Of a stretch of 64,000 nt of DNA, positions 9,225 through 20,034 are shown in pieces. The translations under genes and the position numbers were made by a program. Source of the DNA: B1SED10-75 sp964636865 (GTDB lineage Bacteria > Bacillota > Dethiobacteria > DTU022 > PWGO01); contig CAZWVJ010000007.1 of the NCBI GenBank assembly GCA_964636865.1, forward strand, positions 16,376-80,375, read 5' to 3'. Each line of letters starts with the position of its first letter. Position 1 is the first letter of the stretch. The notes under the pieces were generated by a model. That model was not told the DNA's origin. It made no database searches and saw only the letters and a list, made by a program, of their open reading frames with translations.

Positions 9225-10577
9225 ATGCATCCCTTCCTGGAAGTATTATCCATGCTTTTGCAGACCTTCTTTATGTTTCTGGTACATCCTATATTTTGGA
9301 TGGTTATGGCCCTTGTGTTTTTTCAATATCATCGTATTGCCCAAATGGAAGAAAAACTTTTTGGATACCCAATAAACAGTGTATTTAAGCAAACTTTAAG
9401 GGCTCTTTTACTGGGCATATTAGGAGGATTAATTGCAAGCTGCATCTTTGTATTATTGGGATTGTCTCTTGATCGCATCGGTATTGCTTTTATCTGGCCG
9501 GTAGCAATCCTGCTGCTTTTAATTAATCCCCGCTATCTCTGTTTTGCTTATGCGGGGGGAATAGTTTCTGTAGGGGTTTTTCTGGCCCATTTTCTTATAA
9601 ATTTTTTCCCTGCCCTGGAAGAGAATTATATTATTTCTTCGCTGGCAGATGTATATTTACCGGGATTATTGGTAGTGGTGGCCGTTTTACATTTAATGGA
9701 GTCTATTTTGATATATATTGGTGGACATTGGGGCAGCAGTCCGGTCTATTTTAAAGGTTCATCCGGAGAAATATTGGGAGGTTTTTCTTTACAGTGTTTT
9801 TGGCCTATGCCACTGGTGGGAATGATAGCCCTTGCGCGTTCGGAAATTGAGGAGTTATCCAACGGAGCCATGGATATGACTATAAGCATGCCTGAATGGT
9901 GGCCAATCTTGCAGTCGGGTCTAGAGCCTATTGGTTTGGAAGAAATAAGTTTTTTAATGCTGCCGGTGATGGCGGCTTTGGGATATGCAGATTTGGCTAT
10001 TTCATCCTCTCCCCCGGAGAAGACAAGAATTTCAGCACGTTATCTATGTTTATACAGCCTACTTTTATTGATATTAGCCCTGGTGGCAGAATTCCACCCG
10101 ATTATGCTTGCCCCGGCATGCCTTTTTGCGCCTCTGGGCCATGAACTGGTAGTTTATTTAGGTAATAAATTTGAATTTAATCAGGAACCCCGCTACAGAG
10201 CTCCGGATAGGGGGGTAAAGATACTCGCTGTTTACCCGGATTCACCGGGGGAAAAAGCAGGCCTGCAAGTAGAAGACATAATTTTGAGAGTTAATAATGT
10301 TTTGGTAGAAAACAGTTACCATTTTTGGCAGCTTATTGGAAATAGTTATTTTTTGGTTCACCTCACAGTAAAAAGAGAGGAAGAGGTTATTACTTTGGCT
10401 TTACAGCAGGAAAAGGAGAAGTATTCTTCTCGGTTGATTGAGGCAAGAAAGGCTCCTCCGCGCCGTTATCCGCCTTTGGGTTTAATCCTGGTTCCCGATT
10501 TGCAAGCCCCTGTGTATTTAGAACTAAAAAAGCAGGCTCCTGCTCAAAAACTACGCAATTTATGGAGGCGCAAATAA
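9225..10577 (+). CDS. Multi-pass membrane protein with C-terminal PDZ domain, MinJ-like
   Basis: The 450-residue protein has six to eight predicted hydrophobic segments over residues 1-310, then a PDZ domain (about 325-395) with the ligand-loop context YPDSPGEKAGLQVEDIILRV. The architecture and location (downstream of ctp, upstream of uvrB) match Bacillus MinJ, the polar bridge between DivIVA and MinCD. Sequence similarity cannot be measured here, so a division-site role is inferred from architecture and synteny. It starts at ATG 9225, 4 bases after the protease gene, and is probably co-transcribed with it. A general PDZ membrane scaffold is the alternative. Confidence 0.75.
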   Translation: MHPFLEVLSMLLQTFFMFLVHPIFWMVMALVFFQYHRIAQMEEKLFGYPINSVFKQTLRALLLGILGGLIASCIFVLLGLSLDRIGIAFIWPVAILLLLINPRYLCFAYAGGIVSVGVFLAHFLINFFPALEENYIISSLADVYLPGLLVVVAVLHLMESILIYIGGHWGSSPVYFKGSSGEILGGFSLQCFWPMPLVGMIALARSEIEELSNGAMDMTISMPEWWPILQSGLEPIGLEEISFLMLPVMAALGYADLAISSSPPEKTRISARYLCLYSLLLLILALVAEFHPIMLAPACLFAPLGHELVVYLGNKFEFNQEPRYRAPDRGVKILAVYPDSPGEKAGLQVEDIILRVNNVLVENSYHFWQLIGNSYFLVHLTVKREEEVITLALQQEKEKYSSRLIEARKAPPRRYPPLGLILVPDLQAPVYLELKKQAPAQKLRNLWRRK

Positions 10578-10657
10578 AAACCTTTTTTTCGGTTATTTTC
10601 ATATTTCTTTCCCGGTATTAAAGTTGAGTTGTATAAATAGAATCATTTACATAATTA

Positions 10658-10666
10658 TGATATAAT
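10658..10666 (+). promoter_or_regulatory. Candidate extended -10 promoter for uvrB
   Basis: TGATATAAT fits an extended -10 (TG, one base, TATAAT), 41 bases before the uvrB ATG. No clear -35 is placed at the right distance. No LexA-type palindrome was recognised near it. Confidence 0.35.
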
Positions 10667-10706
10667 ATAATGTTAGTTTGGGTTAGTAAGAAGGGTGGAG
10701 CTAATT

Positions 10707-12701
10707 ATGAGTAACTTCTGCATGAAATCTGGGTTTCACCCCAGTGGAGACCAACCGGTTGCTATTAAAAAGTTAGTAGAAGGTTTGCGCAGGGGCGATG
10801 GTTATCAAACCCTGCTGGGAGTAACCGGCTCGGGAAAAACTTTTACCATGGCAAACGTTATACAGGAATTGCAGCGTCCGGCATTGGTAATGGCACCGAA
10901 CAAAACTTTGGCGGCTCAGCTTTGCAGCGAATTTAAGGAATTATTTCCGGAAAATGCGGTGGAATATTTTATTAGTTATTATGATTATTACCAGCCTGAG
11001 GCCTATATACCTCAAACTGACACCTATATTGAAAAAGATTCTTCTATCAACGAAGAGATAGATAAACTTCGGCATTCGGCTACCAGCGCTGTGCTGGAAA
11101 GAAGAGATGTAATAATAGTAGCCAGTGTTTCCTGTATTTATGGGCTTGGTTCGCCTGCAGAATACAATGCACACGTATTGTCTCTGCGTGTTGGTATGCA
11201 AAAGAGCCGGGAGGAAATATTAAGAAGGTTGGTGGAAAATCAATACAGTCGTAACGATATAGATTTTCAAAGAGGAACTTTCCGAGTGCGGGGAGATGTA
11301 ATTGAAATCATTCCTGCTTCTTATAATGAAGCAGGAATGCGGGTAGAACTTTTTGGGGATGAAATTGAACGATTGCGGGAAATAGATCTGGTTACCGGGC
11401 ATATTATTCATGAAAGAGATCATGTAGCAATATTTCCGGCAAGTCATTTTGTTACTTCCCGAGAAAGACTGCAGGACGCCATAAAAAACATCGAGAAGGA
11501 ACTGCAGGAAAGGTTGGCAGAATTTAAAAGAGAAGGATTACTTGTAGAGGCACAGCGCTTGGAACAGCGTACTCTCTTAGATTTGGAAATGATGATGGAA
11601 GTAGGGTATTGTTCCGGCATTGAAAATTATTCGCGGCATTTGGATGGAAGGTCGCCCGGAAGCAGGCCTAATACTCTATTGGATTATTTTCCCCGTGATT
11701 TTCTTTTGTTTCTTGATGAATCGCACATTTCTATCCCCCAAGTTCAGGGTATGTTCGCAGGGGATTTATCTCGCAAGAAAACATTGGTGGATCACGGTTT
11801 TCGTTTACCTTCGGCTCTGGATAACCGGCCTCTTCAGTTTGATGAATTTGAAAAATTAATTAATCAGGCTGTATTCGTTTCGGCTACTCCTGCTAATTAT
11901 GAATTAAACCACAGCACTCAAGTAGTGGAGCAAATTATTCGACCTACCGGACTTTTGGATCCTGCAGTTGAAGTGCGCCCGGTAGAGGGCCAGGTAGACG
12001 ATCTTTATAGAGAAATTGTTAACCGGGCCGAGAACGATGAAAGAGTACTGGTAACTACCTTAACCAAGAGGATGGCTGAGGATTTAACAGATTATTATAC
12101 GGAATTGGGTTTGCGGGTGCGGTATATGCATTCGGAAATAAGTGCTCTGGAAAGGATGGATATTATTCGGGGCCTTAGGTTGGGTGAATTCGATGTACTG
12201 ATTGGAATAAACCTTTTACGAGAAGGATTGGATCTGCCGGAGGTATCCCTGGTGGCCATTCTGGATGCGGATAAAGAAGGTTTTTTGCGTTCGGAACGTT
12301 CCCTAATCCAAACATTTGGCCGGGCAGCGCGGAATACAGCGGGACAGGCAATTTTGTATGCCCGGCAGGTCACAAATTCCATGCAGAGAGCTATGGATGA
12401 GGCGAAACGCCGCCGGAGTTTGCAAATGGAGTATAACCGTGAACATAATATTGAACCGCGTACCATCCAGAAGGGGGTGCATGGGGCTATTGAAGCAACC
12501 CGGGTGGTAGAAAAACCGGTAGAAGAAGAAGTATACCGAGCTGTTCCTTCAGAAAGCGAACTAAAAACTACGGATAAAAATAAATTGATTGAGGAATTAA
12601 AAGAAAAAATGAATGCGGCTGCCCGGGAATTGGAATTTGAAAAAGCCGCAGAGCTTAGGGATATAATATTTGAATTGGAAAAGGGTGCAGAAAAAACATG
12701 A
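10707..12701 (+). CDS. uvrB: Excinuclease ABC subunit B
   Basis: UvrB is the damage-verifying helicase of nucleotide excision repair and loads UvrC. The chosen start is ATG 10707, because AAGGGTGGAG lies 7 bases before it; the in-frame GTG at 10695 sits inside that RBS. The product is 664 residues, normal for UvrB. Features are Walker [15 protein letters not shown], the [20 protein letters not shown] beta-hairpin that inserts into DNA, the DESH box ([11 protein letters not shown]), helicase motifs in the second half ([24 protein letters not shown]) and a C-terminal UVR domain that contacts UvrC. It overlaps uvrA by 4 bases (ATGA), so the two are translationally coupled. Confidence 0.98.
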   Translation: MSNFCMKSGFHPSGDQPVAIKKLVEGLRRGDGYQTLLGVTGSGKTFTMANVIQELQRPALVMAPNKTLAAQLCSEFKELFPENAVEYFISYYDYYQPEAYIPQTDTYIEKDSSINEEIDKLRHSATSAVLERRDVIIVASVSCIYGLGSPAEYNAHVLSLRVGMQKSREEILRRLVENQYSRNDIDFQRGTFRVRGDVIEIIPASYNEAGMRVELFGDEIERLREIDLVTGHIIHERDHVAIFPASHFVTSRERLQDAIKNIEKELQERLAEFKREGLLVEAQRLEQRTLLDLEMMMEVGYCSGIENYSRHLDGRSPGSRPNTLLDYFPRDFLLFLDESHISIPQVQGMFAGDLSRKKTLVDHGFRLPSALDNRPLQFDEFEKLINQAVFVSATPANYELNHSTQVVEQIIRPTGLLDPAVEVRPVEGQVDDLYREIVNRAENDERVLVTTLTKRMAEDLTDYYTELGLRVRYMHSEISALERMDIIRGLRLGEFDVLIGINLLREGLDLPEVSLVAILDADKEGFLRSERSLIQTFGRAARNTAGQAILYARQVTNSMQRAMDEAKRRRSLQMEYNREHNIEPRTIQKGVHGAIEATRVVEKPVEEEVYRAVPSESELKTTDKNKLIEELKEKMNAAARELEFEKAAELRDIIFELEKGAEKT

Positions 12702-15532
12702 ATCTTAAGGAAATTACTATCCGCGGAGCTCGTGAACATAACTTAAAAGATGTAAGTATTCAATTACCTCGCAACAACCTTATAGTTTTTACAGGTGTCA
12801 GTGGCTCAGGGAAAACATCTTTGGCTTTTGATACTATTTATGCGGAAGGGCAGAGACGTTATGTAGAGTCTCTTTCTGCTTATGCCCGTCAATTTTTGGG
12901 TCAAGTAAGTAAGCCTGATGTGGATGCGTTGGAAGGACTTTCTCCTTCCATTTCTATCGATCAGAGAGCTGCTACCCGTAATCCGCGTTCTACGGTAGGT
13001 ACGGTGACTGAGATTTACGATTATATGCGACTTCTTTATGCTCGTATAGGTAAGCCTCATTGTCCTTACTGCCGAAAGCCTATTTCCCAGCAAACTGTCC
13101 AGCAAATAGTGGACCAGTTGTTAAATTTTGAAGAGGGAACCAGAATGCAAATTCTTTCTCCTTTGGTTCGCAGTAAAAAAGGTGAGCATGCTCGCCTTAT
13201 AGAGGAAACTCGTCGCAAAGGCTTTGTGCGTGTGCGGGTGGACGGAGAAATAAGAGAATTGGAAGAAGACATAGTACTGGATAAAAATAAGTGGCATACT
13301 ATCGAGGTAGTAGTAGATCGTTTAGTTATTCGCACCGGGGTAGAATCACGGCTTGCTGATTCTCTGGAGACGGCTTTAAAATTATCCGGAGGGCTGGTTA
13401 TTGCGCAGGTGGTAGATGGAGAAGAAACTATTTATAGTGAAAATTTTGCCTGTCCCGATTGTGGTTTTAGTTTTGCCGAAATGAATCCAAGGATATTTTC
13501 TTTTAACAGTCCTTACGGAGCATGCCCGGATTGCAGTGGGCTGGGTATATGCATGGATTTAGATCCTGAAAAAGTCATTCCAAATGATGAATTATCCATC
13601 ATGGAAGGAGCTATCCATTCCTGGAGTTGGACTTCCCGCTATTTTTCAAATTTTCTCAAAGCTACTGCCAAGCAATATGGAATTGACCTTAATACACCTT
13701 TCAAGTCACTTTCGCAAGAGGAAAAAGAAATTCTTTTTTACGGTTCTCCCGAACCTGTTAGTTTTCGTTATGTAAATGCTTATGGACGCCCGAGGAGTTA
13801 TAAGAGGGTTTTCCCGGGGGTATTAAAAATTCTGGAAAAACGCTATCGGGAAGCAACAGGTGAAAATATTCCGGAAGAGTTAACTCATTATATGAGTAAA
13901 AAACCTTGTCCTCTTTGTCAAGGTCAGCGATTGAAGGAATCCAGTCTGGCAGTGACTTTAGATGGGAAAAACATTGCCCAAATAGCGGTTAAATCGGTAC
14001 AGGAAGCAGAAGCTTTTTTCCAGTCTCTCCAACTTTCTGCGCGAGAGGAACAGATTGCCCGCCAGGTTTTGAAAGAGATTACTTCACGTTTAAAGTTTCT
14101 CCAAAACGTGGGTTTGGATTATCTTAGCCTTGATCGGCCTGCAGCGACTCTTTCCGGAGGGGAAGCCCAGCGTATTCGCCTTGCTACTCAGATTGGCTCC
14201 GGCTTAACGGGAGTGCTATATATTTTGGACGAACCCAGTATTGGCCTGCATCAGCGAGATAATCATCGTTTGCTCCAAACGCTCCTTGATTTGCGGAACC
14301 TGGATAACACGGTAATTGTAGTTGAGCATGATGAATCTACTATCCGCACGGCAGACCATATTGTAGATATGGGGCCGGGAGCCGGAGCCGCGGGAGGAGA
14401 AGTGGTGGCCACCGGTTCAGTGCAAGATATTATTCAGGAGGAAAAATCTATTACCGGGGAATATTTATCCGGACGTTCATCTATTGGAGTGCCTCGCAAT
14501 CGCCGAGCGCAGGATGGGCGCTGGCTGGTGGTACGCGGAGCTCGAGAACATAATCTCAAGAATATAGACGTTTCCTTTCCATTGGGAGTATTTACCTGTG
14601 TAACCGGGGTGTCAGGATCCGGGAAGAGTACTCTTGTTAATGAAATTTTAGCCCGTGAGTTAGCCCGTCGTTTGCATAAAGCAAAGGAAAAGGGAGGGGA
14701 GCATGATAAAATTGAGGGACGCGAGCACCTTGATAAAGTAGTGGAAATTAATCAATCTCCCATTGGTACAAATCCGCGTTCAAACCCCGCTACATATACC
14801 GGCTTATTCGATGGTATCCGTGAACTTTTTGCTCAAACCCAAGAATCACGAATGAGAGGATACAAACCGGGGCGATTTAGCTTTAACGTAAAAGGCGGCC
14901 GTTGCGAATACTGTCGAGGTGACGGCATTCTTAAAATAGAAATGCATTTTTTACCGGATGTTTATGTCCCCTGTGAGGTTTGTGAGGGGAAAAGATATAA
15001 TCGGGAGACCTTGGAAGTGCTTTTTAAAGGTCATAACATAGCTGATGTGCTTGATATGACCGTAGAAGAAGCGTTGGATCTTTTTCAGGTGTTTCCGAAA
15101 GTGCAGCGGCGCTTGAAATGTCTCTTTGATGTAGGTTTAGGTTATATAAGACTAGGGCAGCCTGCGCCGACCCTTTCCGGTGGTGAGGCTCAAAGGGTTA
15201 AGTTGGCTGCGGAACTTTCCCGCCGCAGTAAAGGACGCTCTATTTATATACTGGATGAACCGACTACAGGGCTTCACATTGACGATATTCGCAAGCTCTT
15301 ACTTGTATTGGATAAGCTTGTGGAAAACGGCAATACAGTGGTGGTGATTGAGCATAACCTGGAAGTAATAAAGAAAGCTGATTACCTCATTGATCTTGGT
15401 CCCGAAGGGGGAAAAGAAGGGGGAAAGGTGGTGGCGACCGGCACTCCGGAAGACATTGCAGCAAGGGAAGATTCATATACGGGACAATACCTCTTACCCA
15501 TGTTGCAAACCGGCCAGGCGGCTGCATTTTAA
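12698..15532 (+). CDS. uvrA: Excinuclease ABC subunit A
   Basis: UvrA is the dimeric ABC ATPase that finds DNA lesions and delivers UvrB. The 944-residue length is standard. It has two ABC modules: Walker [13 protein letters not shown] near residue 31 and [13 protein letters not shown] in the second half, signatures [12 protein letters not shown] and [12 protein letters not shown], and Walker [11 protein letters not shown] and [10 protein letters not shown]. Zinc-binding Cys pairs are present (CPYCRK, CPDCGF...CPDCSG, CEYCRG...CEVCEG). ATG 12698 overlaps the uvrB stop. Its role is with UvrB and UvrC encoded on either side. Confidence 0.98.
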   Translation: MNLKEITIRGAREHNLKDVSIQLPRNNLIVFTGVSGSGKTSLAFDTIYAEGQRRYVESLSAYARQFLGQVSKPDVDALEGLSPSISIDQRAATRNPRSTVGTVTEIYDYMRLLYARIGKPHCPYCRKPISQQTVQQIVDQLLNFEEGTRMQILSPLVRSKKGEHARLIEETRRKGFVRVRVDGEIRELEEDIVLDKNKWHTIEVVVDRLVIRTGVESRLADSLETALKLSGGLVIAQVVDGEETIYSENFACPDCGFSFAEMNPRIFSFNSPYGACPDCSGLGICMDLDPEKVIPNDELSIMEGAIHSWSWTSRYFSNFLKATAKQYGIDLNTPFKSLSQEEKEILFYGSPEPVSFRYVNAYGRPRSYKRVFPGVLKILEKRYREATGENIPEELTHYMSKKPCPLCQGQRLKESSLAVTLDGKNIAQIAVKSVQEAEAFFQSLQLSAREEQIARQVLKEITSRLKFLQNVGLDYLSLDRPAATLSGGEAQRIRLATQIGSGLTGVLYILDEPSIGLHQRDNHRLLQTLLDLRNLDNTVIVVEHDESTIRTADHIVDMGPGAGAAGGEVVATGSVQDIIQEEKSITGEYLSGRSSIGVPRNRRAQDGRWLVVRGAREHNLKNIDVSFPLGVFTCVTGVSGSGKSTLVNEILARELARRLHKAKEKGGEHDKIEGREHLDKVVEINQSPIGTNPRSNPATYTGLFDGIRELFAQTQESRMRGYKPGRFSFNVKGGRCEYCRGDGILKIEMHFLPDVYVPCEVCEGKRYNRETLEVLFKGHNIADVLDMTVEEALDLFQVFPKVQRRLKCLFDVGLGYIRLGQPAPTLSGGEAQRVKLAAELSRRSKGRSIYILDEPTTGLHIDDIRKLLLVLDKLVENGNTVVVIEHNLEVIKKADYLIDLGPEGGKEGGKVVATGTPEDIAAREDSYTGQYLLPMLQTGQAAAF

Positions 15533-15557
15533 CGGTTAAATTAATAGGTGATAGTTA

Positions 15558-17447
15558 ATGGCCAACAAAATACAGGCTGTGAGAAAAAATTTAATGCCTA
15601 AAGTAAAAGAAATCCCTGCTCAGTCTGGAGTATACCTAATGAAAAATAAGGAGGGTCGGGTGATATATGTTGGCAAGGCTCGAAACCTCCGCCAGCGCGT
15701 AGGTTCTTATTTTTCCCGTAACCCTGATATTCGACAACAAATGCTTCTATCGCAAATAGCAGATGTGGATTTCATGATCACCGGCTCAGAAGTGGAAGCT
15801 TTAATTACTGAAAATCGCCTCATTAAAGATTATCAGCCCAAGTACAATGTGAGGCTTAAGGATGATAAGTCGTACCCGTACTTGAAAATAACGGCGGAAT
15901 TATATCCACGCTTAGAGTTAGTCCGATTACCGGAAAAGAAGATGGAAAGAAATGGTGATTTTCTTTCAGAATCTCCTAGCTTTTTTGGACCTTACACTGA
16001 GGTTAGAGCAGTGCGCCAAACTTTGCGTTTTCTCAACAAAATATTTCCCCTACGCAATTGTCGGCAACCTCTGGAAGGTTATCCCCGCGGACGTCCATGT
16101 TTGAACTTCCAGATGAGACGTTGTTTGGGACCATGTCGGGGTAGTGAAGCAGTTTCTCCCGTGGAATATGGCAAGGAGGTAAAACGGGTAGAGCAGTTTT
16201 TACAAGGAGAGCAGAAAAGCTTGGTGCAAAGGCTACAAAAAGAGATGAATGAAGCTGCCGCCAGAATGGAATTTGAAAAAGCGGCTGTATTGCGCGATCG
16301 TTTGGAACACTTGCAGAAGATTGTAGAAGCCCAAAAAGTTTTAAACTTGCCGGAAGGCGAATATGACGTGCTTGGTTTGGTGAGCATAGAAATGGAGCCC
16401 TGTGACAATGATACCCGGGAAATAGCTCTGGTATATATGTACCGTATTCGAGAGGGTAGACTTATGGAGCGGGAGAATTTTGTTTTGGAAGGGACGGCGG
16501 GTCTAACAAAGCCGGAAATAATGTCCGGATTTATGCAAGATTATTACAGTCGAGGGGTATTGATTCCCCCCGAAATAATAATTTCTCATCTGCCGGCAGA
16601 AGAAGAACTGGTGAAAAAGTGGTTGGAACATCTTTATGGAAAAGAAGTAAAACTTTATTGCCCTCAAAGTGGTTCTTATCGTAATGTTCTTGAGCGTTGT
16701 TTGCAGGAAGGTTACACGTTGGCCAGGGAAAAGCTCAAAAGGGGTGATAAAACTGAAAAAGCAAAGGAAGAAGATGCCCGTCAATCTTTAGAAGAACTGT
16801 CGCAGCTCTTCGGAATTAAAAAAATAACCCGGATTGAAGGATATGATATTTCTCATTTGCAAGGCGGGGAAGCTGTGGGTTCAATGGTAGTTTTCCAGGA
16901 AGCTTTCCCTTTTACTGATGGTTATAGACGATTTCGTATTCGCGAGTTTGTAAATGGTGATGATTATCGGGCTATGGAGGAGATTTTACGCCGTAGATTC
17001 AAGCATACCGAAATGCCATTTCCCGAATTAATTTTGGTGGATGGAGGAGAGGCTCAATTAAAGGTTCTTCAAAAAGTAACCTCCGAGGCAAATGTCCAGG
17101 TTGCTGTTCTGGCTTTAGCTAAAAGAGAAGAAAAGGTTTACGTGCCGGGGAAAGATCAACCCTTGCAATTGTCGGAACACAGCTCTTCTTTACGATTACT
17201 CCGTCGGGTTAGGGATGAAGCACATCGTTTTGCAAATTCTTATCACCGTAAAATACGGGAAAAAACTGCTACGGCATCGGTTTTGGATAATATTCCGGGG
17301 GTGGGGAAGAAACGTAAAATAGCAATATTGCAGCATTTTGGCAGTATGGATGCGGTGGTGCAAGCTTCGCCGGCGGATATTGCCCGGGTGCCCGGGGTAG
17401 GAAGAAATTTAGCTCAGGTAATCCATGATTTTTTACACCGCAGTTAG
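15558..17447 (+). CDS. uvrC: Excinuclease ABC subunit C
   Basis: UvrC makes both incisions around a lesion bound by UvrB. The 629-residue protein has an N-terminal GIY-YIG nuclease domain (GVYLMKNKEGRVIYVGKA, about 25-42), a Cys-rich patch (CRQ...CLNFQMRRCLGPC), a UVR domain around residue 225 (EAAARMEFEKAAVLRDRL), an RNase H-like endonuclease half (EGYDISHLQG, ILVDGGEAQLK) and C-terminal helix-hairpin-helix motifs (IPGVGKKRK, VPGVGRNLA). It starts at ATG 15558, 25 bases after uvrA. Having uvrC contiguous with uvrBA makes a complete excision-repair operon. Confidence 0.98.
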   Translation: MANKIQAVRKNLMPKVKEIPAQSGVYLMKNKEGRVIYVGKARNLRQRVGSYFSRNPDIRQQMLLSQIADVDFMITGSEVEALITENRLIKDYQPKYNVRLKDDKSYPYLKITAELYPRLELVRLPEKKMERNGDFLSESPSFFGPYTEVRAVRQTLRFLNKIFPLRNCRQPLEGYPRGRPCLNFQMRRCLGPCRGSEAVSPVEYGKEVKRVEQFLQGEQKSLVQRLQKEMNEAAARMEFEKAAVLRDRLEHLQKIVEAQKVLNLPEGEYDVLGLVSIEMEPCDNDTREIALVYMYRIREGRLMERENFVLEGTAGLTKPEIMSGFMQDYYSRGVLIPPEIIISHLPAEEELVKKWLEHLYGKEVKLYCPQSGSYRNVLERCLQEGYTLAREKLKRGDKTEKAKEEDARQSLEELSQLFGIKKITRIEGYDISHLQGGEAVGSMVVFQEAFPFTDGYRRFRIREFVNGDDYRAMEEILRRRFKHTEMPFPELILVDGGEAQLKVLQKVTSEANVQVAVLALAKREEKVYVPGKDQPLQLSEHSSSLRLLRRVRDEAHRFANSYHRKIREKTATASVLDNIPGVGKKRKIAILQHFGSMDAVVQASPADIARVPGVGRNLAQVIHDFLHRS

Positions 17448-17505
17448 CACATTGTGTTATAATAAAAAATAGTATTATTTAGTATGCATCATGGAGGTTT
17501 AGCAG

Positions 17506-18309
17506 ATGAGTTATAGGCTCTTAGCCATTGATCTTGATGGAACTCTATTAGATGACAATGTAGGTATTTCTACCCGAAATTACAGGGCAATTAAAATGGC
17601 TCAGGAAAAAGGGGTAAAGGTAACCATTGCTACCGGCCGTCCGTTTAAATCTTGTTTGCCTTATGCCCGAAAGTTAGCTGTTGATATACCTTTTATTACA
17701 TATCATGGTGCTCTTGTGCGGTCTTTAGAACTGAAGGAACCTCTTTTATATAATCCGGTAGATTTTGATTTGGCTTGTGATGTTGTGGAAACAGCGGAAA
17801 AATTAGGTTATCATATTAATCTATATATAGACGATCGAGTACATATTAGGGAAGAAAATAGTTTTTCTCGAATGTATCAAGATATCACGGCAGTAGAAGT
17901 ATTGCCTGTGGGTAATTTATACACTTTCCTGGCAAATGAAAAGAAAGCTCCCCCCAAGCTGACCATCATTGATTTTGAAGGTCGCCTGGAAAAGATGGAG
18001 TCTTTTTTGTATGAAAATTACCGGGAAAAGCTTACTATCACCAAATCTCACCAAAATTTTTTGGAAATAACTCATCTGAAAGCTACCAAGGGACAGGCTT
18101 TAAAATCATTAGTGGATATTTTGAATGTTGAACAGGATGAAGTAATGGCTTTTGGTGATAGTTATAATGATATAGATATGCTGCAGTATGCAGGAATGGG
18201 CGTGGCTGTGGCTAATGCTCCACGGGAAGTTCAGGAAAAAGCCGATTTTATAACTCGTTCTCATCTTGAAGATGGAGTAGCCGAAGTAATTGAAGAATAT
18301 ATTATCTAA
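17506..18309 (+). CDS. Cof-type HAD-IIB phosphatase
   Basis: The 267-residue HAD-superfamily hydrolase probably dephosphorylates a small phosphometabolite such as a sugar phosphate or flavin; the exact substrate cannot be read from sequence. Motif I is DLDGTLLDDN (residues 8-17) with the nucleophilic Asp. The Cof-type cap domain spans about residues 80-190, and motif IV GDSYNDIDML is near residue 221. GGAGG precedes ATG 17506. It starts a run of genes (HAD, PHP, rapZ, whiA) with short gaps. Confidence 0.88.
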   Translation: MSYRLLAIDLDGTLLDDNVGISTRNYRAIKMAQEKGVKVTIATGRPFKSCLPYARKLAVDIPFITYHGALVRSLELKEPLLYNPVDFDLACDVVETAEKLGYHINLYIDDRVHIREENSFSRMYQDITAVEVLPVGNLYTFLANEKKAPPKLTIIDFEGRLEKMESFLYENYREKLTITKSHQNFLEITHLKATKGQALKSLVDILNVEQDEVMAFGDSYNDIDMLQYAGMGVAVANAPREVQEKADFITRSHLEDGVAEVIEEYII

Positions 18310-18362
18310 CTTTGTTTAGCTCCTCAAAAGTAATATTAAGTTATGTTTGTCGGAGGAAATTT

Positions 18363-19091
18363 ATGACTATAAAATTTTTACCCGCAGACTTGCATGTTCA
18401 TACTATAGCCAGTGGCCATGCTTATAGCAGTTTGGAAGAAATATGCCGCTCAGCTGCTTCAAAAGGTTTAGAAATGATAGCTGTTACCGAACATGGCCCC
18501 GCTATGCCCGGAGGGCCTCATATGTATTATTTTGGGAATTCCAAAGTATTGCCTTCTTTTATCAATGGAGTAAGATTGCTTTTTGGCATAGAAGCTAATA
18601 TTATCAACATGTACGGGGAGATAGATTTACCTTCGAATTATTTACAAAAACTTGATCTTGTTTGGGCGGGACTGCATCCTCCTTGCATAGAATCAGGTGA
18701 TCTTGAATTTAACACCTGCATGTTGATTAAAGCCTTGGAAAACCCTTATGTAGATGGAATAGTTCATCCCTGCAATCCTGAATTTCCTATTGATGCCGAA
18801 CAAGTATTGCATAAGGCCAATGAAGAACAGAAATTAATTGAGATAAACAACAGCTCTGTTTTTGTAAGGCCGGGGAGTAGAGATAACAGCAGAAAAATTG
18901 CAATGCTGGCTGCTAAATTAGGAAACAGGGTAATGGTTAACAGCGATACTCATTTTTCCGGGGATGTGGGTAATATGAAGGCTGCATTGGAAATAATTGC
19001 GGAAGCTGGATTGTTGCTTGAACAGGTAATCAATACTAATCCGGCTTCAGTAATAGAGTTTAAAGAAAAACGACGTGATGTAAAAGTATAG
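18363..19091 (+). CDS. PHP-domain phosphoesterase (YcdX-like)
   Basis: This is a 242-residue PHP-family hydrolase with the metal-binding pattern LHVHTIASGHAYSS at the N-terminus, AVTEHGP near residue 44, AGLHPP, IVHPCNPEF and NSDTHFS. YcdX-type proteins are trinuclear-metal phosphatases of uncertain substrate. An upstream in-frame ATG (18312) exists, but ATG 18363 directly follows CGGAGGAAATTT and gives the usual PHP N-terminus. It sits between a HAD phosphatase and rapZ, as seen in some Clostridia. Confidence 0.88.
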   Translation: MTIKFLPADLHVHTIASGHAYSSLEEICRSAASKGLEMIAVTEHGPAMPGGPHMYYFGNSKVLPSFINGVRLLFGIEANIINMYGEIDLPSNYLQKLDLVWAGLHPPCIESGDLEFNTCMLIKALENPYVDGIVHPCNPEFPIDAEQVLHKANEEQKLIEINNSSVFVRPGSRDNSRKIAMLAAKLGNRVMVNSDTHFSGDVGNMKAALEIIAEAGLLLEQVINTNPASVIEFKEKRRDVKV

Positions 19092-19150
19092 TTTTTGAAA
19101 TAATTATTATTGTATGTGTAGAGGTTCTTTAGAAAGGGGAGTCAGTTAAA

Positions 19151-20011
19151 TTGGAGGATATTCAATTTGTATTGATTACGGGGCTATCCGGCGCCGGTAA
19201 AAGCTTGGCTCTGGATTATTTTGAAGATATGGGGTATTTTTGTGTAGATAATTTACCTCCGGTATTAATTCCCAAATTTGCTGAAATGTGCATGCAATCA
19301 GAGGGAAAAGTTAGCAAAGTTGCGCTGGTTTGTGATATCCGGGGGCGTGATTTTTTTGACCAGCTTTTTGAAAGTCTTTCTGCGCTGGAATTTAAAGGTT
19401 TTCACTTTGAAATTCTATTTTTGGAAGCAACTCGTGAAGAACTGGTACGTCGATATAAGGAAACAAGGAGAATGCACCCTTTAAAAGAAAATACTATTTT
19501 AGAATCTATTGATAAAGAAATATCGCTATTAAGTGAAATAAGGGGCAAGGCATCCAATATTATTGACACTTCCTATCTTAACCCTCACCAATTTAAAGAA
19601 AAATTGGCTTCTCTTTATGCGGGAAGTGAGCGGGGCAAACTTTTACAGGTCACCATTATATCTTTTGGATATAAATTTCTGATTCCCACAGATGCAGACC
19701 TGGTGTTTGATGTTAGGTTTTTGCCTAATCCGCACTATGTAGAGCAATTGCAACCTTTAACAGGTGAGAATACTCAGGTTAAAGAATATGTATGGAAATG
19801 GCCGGTTACCGGCAAGTTTTTTGAAAAAATAGAGGATCTTTTAATGTTTCTTCTTCCATATTATGTACGTGAAGGAAAAAGTCATTTGATTATTGCTATT
19901 GGATGTACCGGAGGCAAGCATCGTGCCGTAGTTATTGCCAATGATTTATTTCGCCTGTTGCAAGACGAAGGTTATTCCCCGGGGATTGAACACAGGGATA
20001 TAAACAAATAA
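19151..20011 (+). CDS. rapZ: RNase adapter/nucleotide-binding protein RapZ (YvcJ)
   Basis: RapZ/YvcJ is a P-loop ATP/GTP-binding protein. In Bacillus YvcJ affects competence; in enterobacteria RapZ directs RNase E to the sRNA GlmZ. The 286-residue protein has Walker A GLSGAGKSLAL (about 10-20), DNLPPVLIPK, and the conserved C-terminal GCTGGKHRAVVIA. Start codon is TTG 19151 after GAAAGGGGA. In most Firmicutes yvcK lies between rapZ and whiA. Here whiA follows within 25 bases and yvcK is missing from the block. Confidence 0.95.
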   Translation: MEDIQFVLITGLSGAGKSLALDYFEDMGYFCVDNLPPVLIPKFAEMCMQSEGKVSKVALVCDIRGRDFFDQLFESLSALEFKGFHFEILFLEATREELVRRYKETRRMHPLKENTILESIDKEISLLSEIRGKASNIIDTSYLNPHQFKEKLASLYAGSERGKLLQVTIISFGYKFLIPTDADLVFDVRFLPNPHYVEQLQPLTGENTQVKEYVWKWPVTGKFFEKIEDLLMFLLPYYVREGKSHLIIAIGCTGGKHRAVVIANDLFRLLQDEGYSPGIEHRDINK

Positions 20012-20034
20012 TTTAGAACAAACAGGTGTGCAAT

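Noticed and set aside
12095..12739. 214-residue minus-strand frame opposite uvrB
   Set aside because: It lies wholly opposite a well-conserved gene, has no RBS or family features and is low-complexity Ser-rich, typical of antisense shadow.
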